This document shows, piece after piece, positions 63,040 to 64,000 of a stretch of 64,000 nt of DNA (the first letter of the stretch is position 1; every line of letters begins with the position of its first letter). The stretch comes from Isochrysis galbana (taxonomy: Eukaryota; Haptophyta; Isochrysidales; Isochrysidaceae). A program made the translations under genes and the position numbers. Below the pieces are notes generated by a model. The model saw nothing but the letters and a program-made list of their open reading frames with translations. It was not told the DNA's origin and did not search any database. The stretch is from assembly GCA_018136815.1 (NCBI GenBank), contig CM030936.1, positions 5,493,774 through 5,557,773 of the forward strand. The letters run 5' to 3'.

Positions 63040-64000
63040 ATGGCGGCCAACACGAGCGTGGCCACTTGCTCTGCTGTCCACGCGGCGCTTGCGCGCACGT
63101 ATCTTGACTGGCACGCGCAGCGCGCCGCAGTCGTGCAGAGCTGTCTCGCTGCCACAGGCACATCGTCCGCTGTTGATGAGGCTGATGGTCGCAGCGGGCG
63201 CCGCGCGAGGACGGCTGGTGGCGCCGAGTGCCGCGCGTGGGGGGCACCGTTTGCGTTGCGCTCAGCGAGCGCTGCGCTCTCGGCAATGCGTTCAGAGCCA
63301 CGTGTGGCACGCTTGCTCGATCAGATCGCCCTCGCACTCTTGGCCGCTCCCTCGGCGCCAGGCCAGCTCTCACCACGCGCTGAGCGGCTTATCGAATCCG
63401 TGGAGCTCGTAGCTCTTCTTCGTGCTTGTCTTCGACACGCTCACACTCGAGCAAGCTTGGGACCTAGTGTCGACCCGACCAAGAGTGCAAATGGGAACTT
63501 CAAGAAAAGGACGGCCGCATCCAATCACCACAGGGCTTTGTACACCCCCCTTTCGCGCATGATGAGCAAACAGCGCAAATATTTCAGCAACTCGCTCTCA
63601 ACCACCTCGTTGAGTGGTAGGAGAAGTTCGGCAGGCGGGCATGATCTGCCGCTGGCACCTGTGACCCGACTTATGCTGCCTGGAGGTGGAAGGATGCCTT
63701 TGTTTGGCCTCGGAACAAGTATGCGGCCCACGATATGCCTATTTTCACATTCCAAATGATAGCTTTAGCCTTTATCAACGTTGCCCATGCACGCCATGGC
63801 GCCCATGATGCCACATTGTCCTATGCACACAGACTTTGCGGACTGCTGTTGTGGAGGACGTGAGTGGTTGGGCACCGAGGTCCTTTGGGGCGGCAGTGTG
63901 AGAGCTCGCCTCTCTCCTGAGAATAGCCCAGCGTGTGCCCAACTGCCAAAGGCGGCACTCTACTCTCGTGCGCTGAGAGGAGGCGTGCGGATGATTGAGA
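63040..64000 (+). CDS. aldo/keto reductase with unusual N-terminal extension (3' end outside window)
   Basis: Exon 1, 63040-63718, and the start of exon 2, 63932-64000, join by a GT-AG intron within a Thr codon. The join gives RMPLFGLGTTCAQLPKAALYSRALRGGVRMIE. This is the N-terminal signature of aldo/keto reductases: the MP-x-x-GLGT strand followed by the AL-x-x-G-x-R-x-ID helix-strand. The enzymes reduce carbonyls with NADPH. Before it lie about 210 residues with MAANTSVATCSAVHAALART, an Ala-rich helical part, then a basic Ser-rich stretch (KQRKYFSNSLSTTSLSGRRS) not found in ordinary AKRs. The catalytic Tyr and Lys are beyond the window. The extension may be a separate domain, a targeting region, or contain an unrecognised intron. 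Confidence 0.7.

Overview
The window is nuclear DNA of a eukaryote, most likely a single-celled alga with a red-lineage secondary plastid. A haptophyte fits best, but this is inference. The evidence is: GT-AG introns, often with GTGCGY-like donors; eukaryotic genes (SERCA Ca2+ pump, ribosomal protein eS19, ERGIC-type lectin, choline-transporter-like protein, Fes1/HspBP1, ADCK-type kinase); and two proteins with signal-peptide-like N-termini typical of complex plastids, one with an Ala-Phe junction (VGAFH) like the ASAFAP motif. GC-rich spacers with long C, G and CT runs and a heavy transposon load also fit.

Layout. 1-887: C-terminal part of glutamate-cysteine ligase. 0.9-2.7 kb: retroelement debris with a copia RNase H remnant and a putative LTR. 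2.7-5.0 kb: four-exon methyltransferase-like gene. 5.0-6.6 kb: two facing LINE-family 5' ends around exons of a cytochrome b561 gene. 6.8-9.2 kb: SLC44/CTL transporter. 10.4-11.0 kb: small plastid membrane protein. 12.9-17.5 kb: SERCA and RPS19, divergent. 18-35.7 kb: mostly mobile DNA. It holds a copia-type LTR element with a LINE inside it, a second LINE broken by gypsy-like DNA, a (CT)n tract, and a hAT-type MITE nested in a LINE derivative. The Fes1/HspBP1 gene lies in this block at 29.9-31.5 kb. 37.0-40.4 kb: a large secreted or membrane protein with six Cys-rich domains and a proline-rich stalk. 40.8-42.5 kb: LINE derivatives. 42.9-43.5 kb: plastid thioredoxin-like protein. 45.2-46.7 kb: TraB-domain protein. 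47-48.6 kb: nested LINE pieces. 49.0-50.3 kb: glycosyltransferase-like gene. 51-53.5 kb: Harbinger, gypsy and hAT remnants. 54.2-54.9 kb: unknown gene. 57.0-59.2 kb: ABC1/ADCK kinase. 59.4-60.6 kb: foldback repeat and a LINE derivative with a clean target-site duplication. 61.0-62.6 kb: L-type lectin. 63.0-64.0 kb: start of an aldo/keto reductase gene, cut by the window end.

The host genes are ordinary and do not form an operon or pathway cluster. The most coherent structure beyond them is one LINE-type retrotransposon family with many internally deleted derivatives. About a dozen 5' ends are visible, each a short terminal hairpin starting with CAAC (or close to it), with a start codon only a few bases downstream in most copies. 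The hairpin sequence differs between copies while base pairing is mostly kept. About sixteen 3' ends carry a GGCGAGAA-like block followed by an A or T run. Two short copies have exact 17- and 21-bp target-site duplications, so both termini are defined. Splice sites were chosen by reading-frame continuity and family conservation; no transcript data were available.
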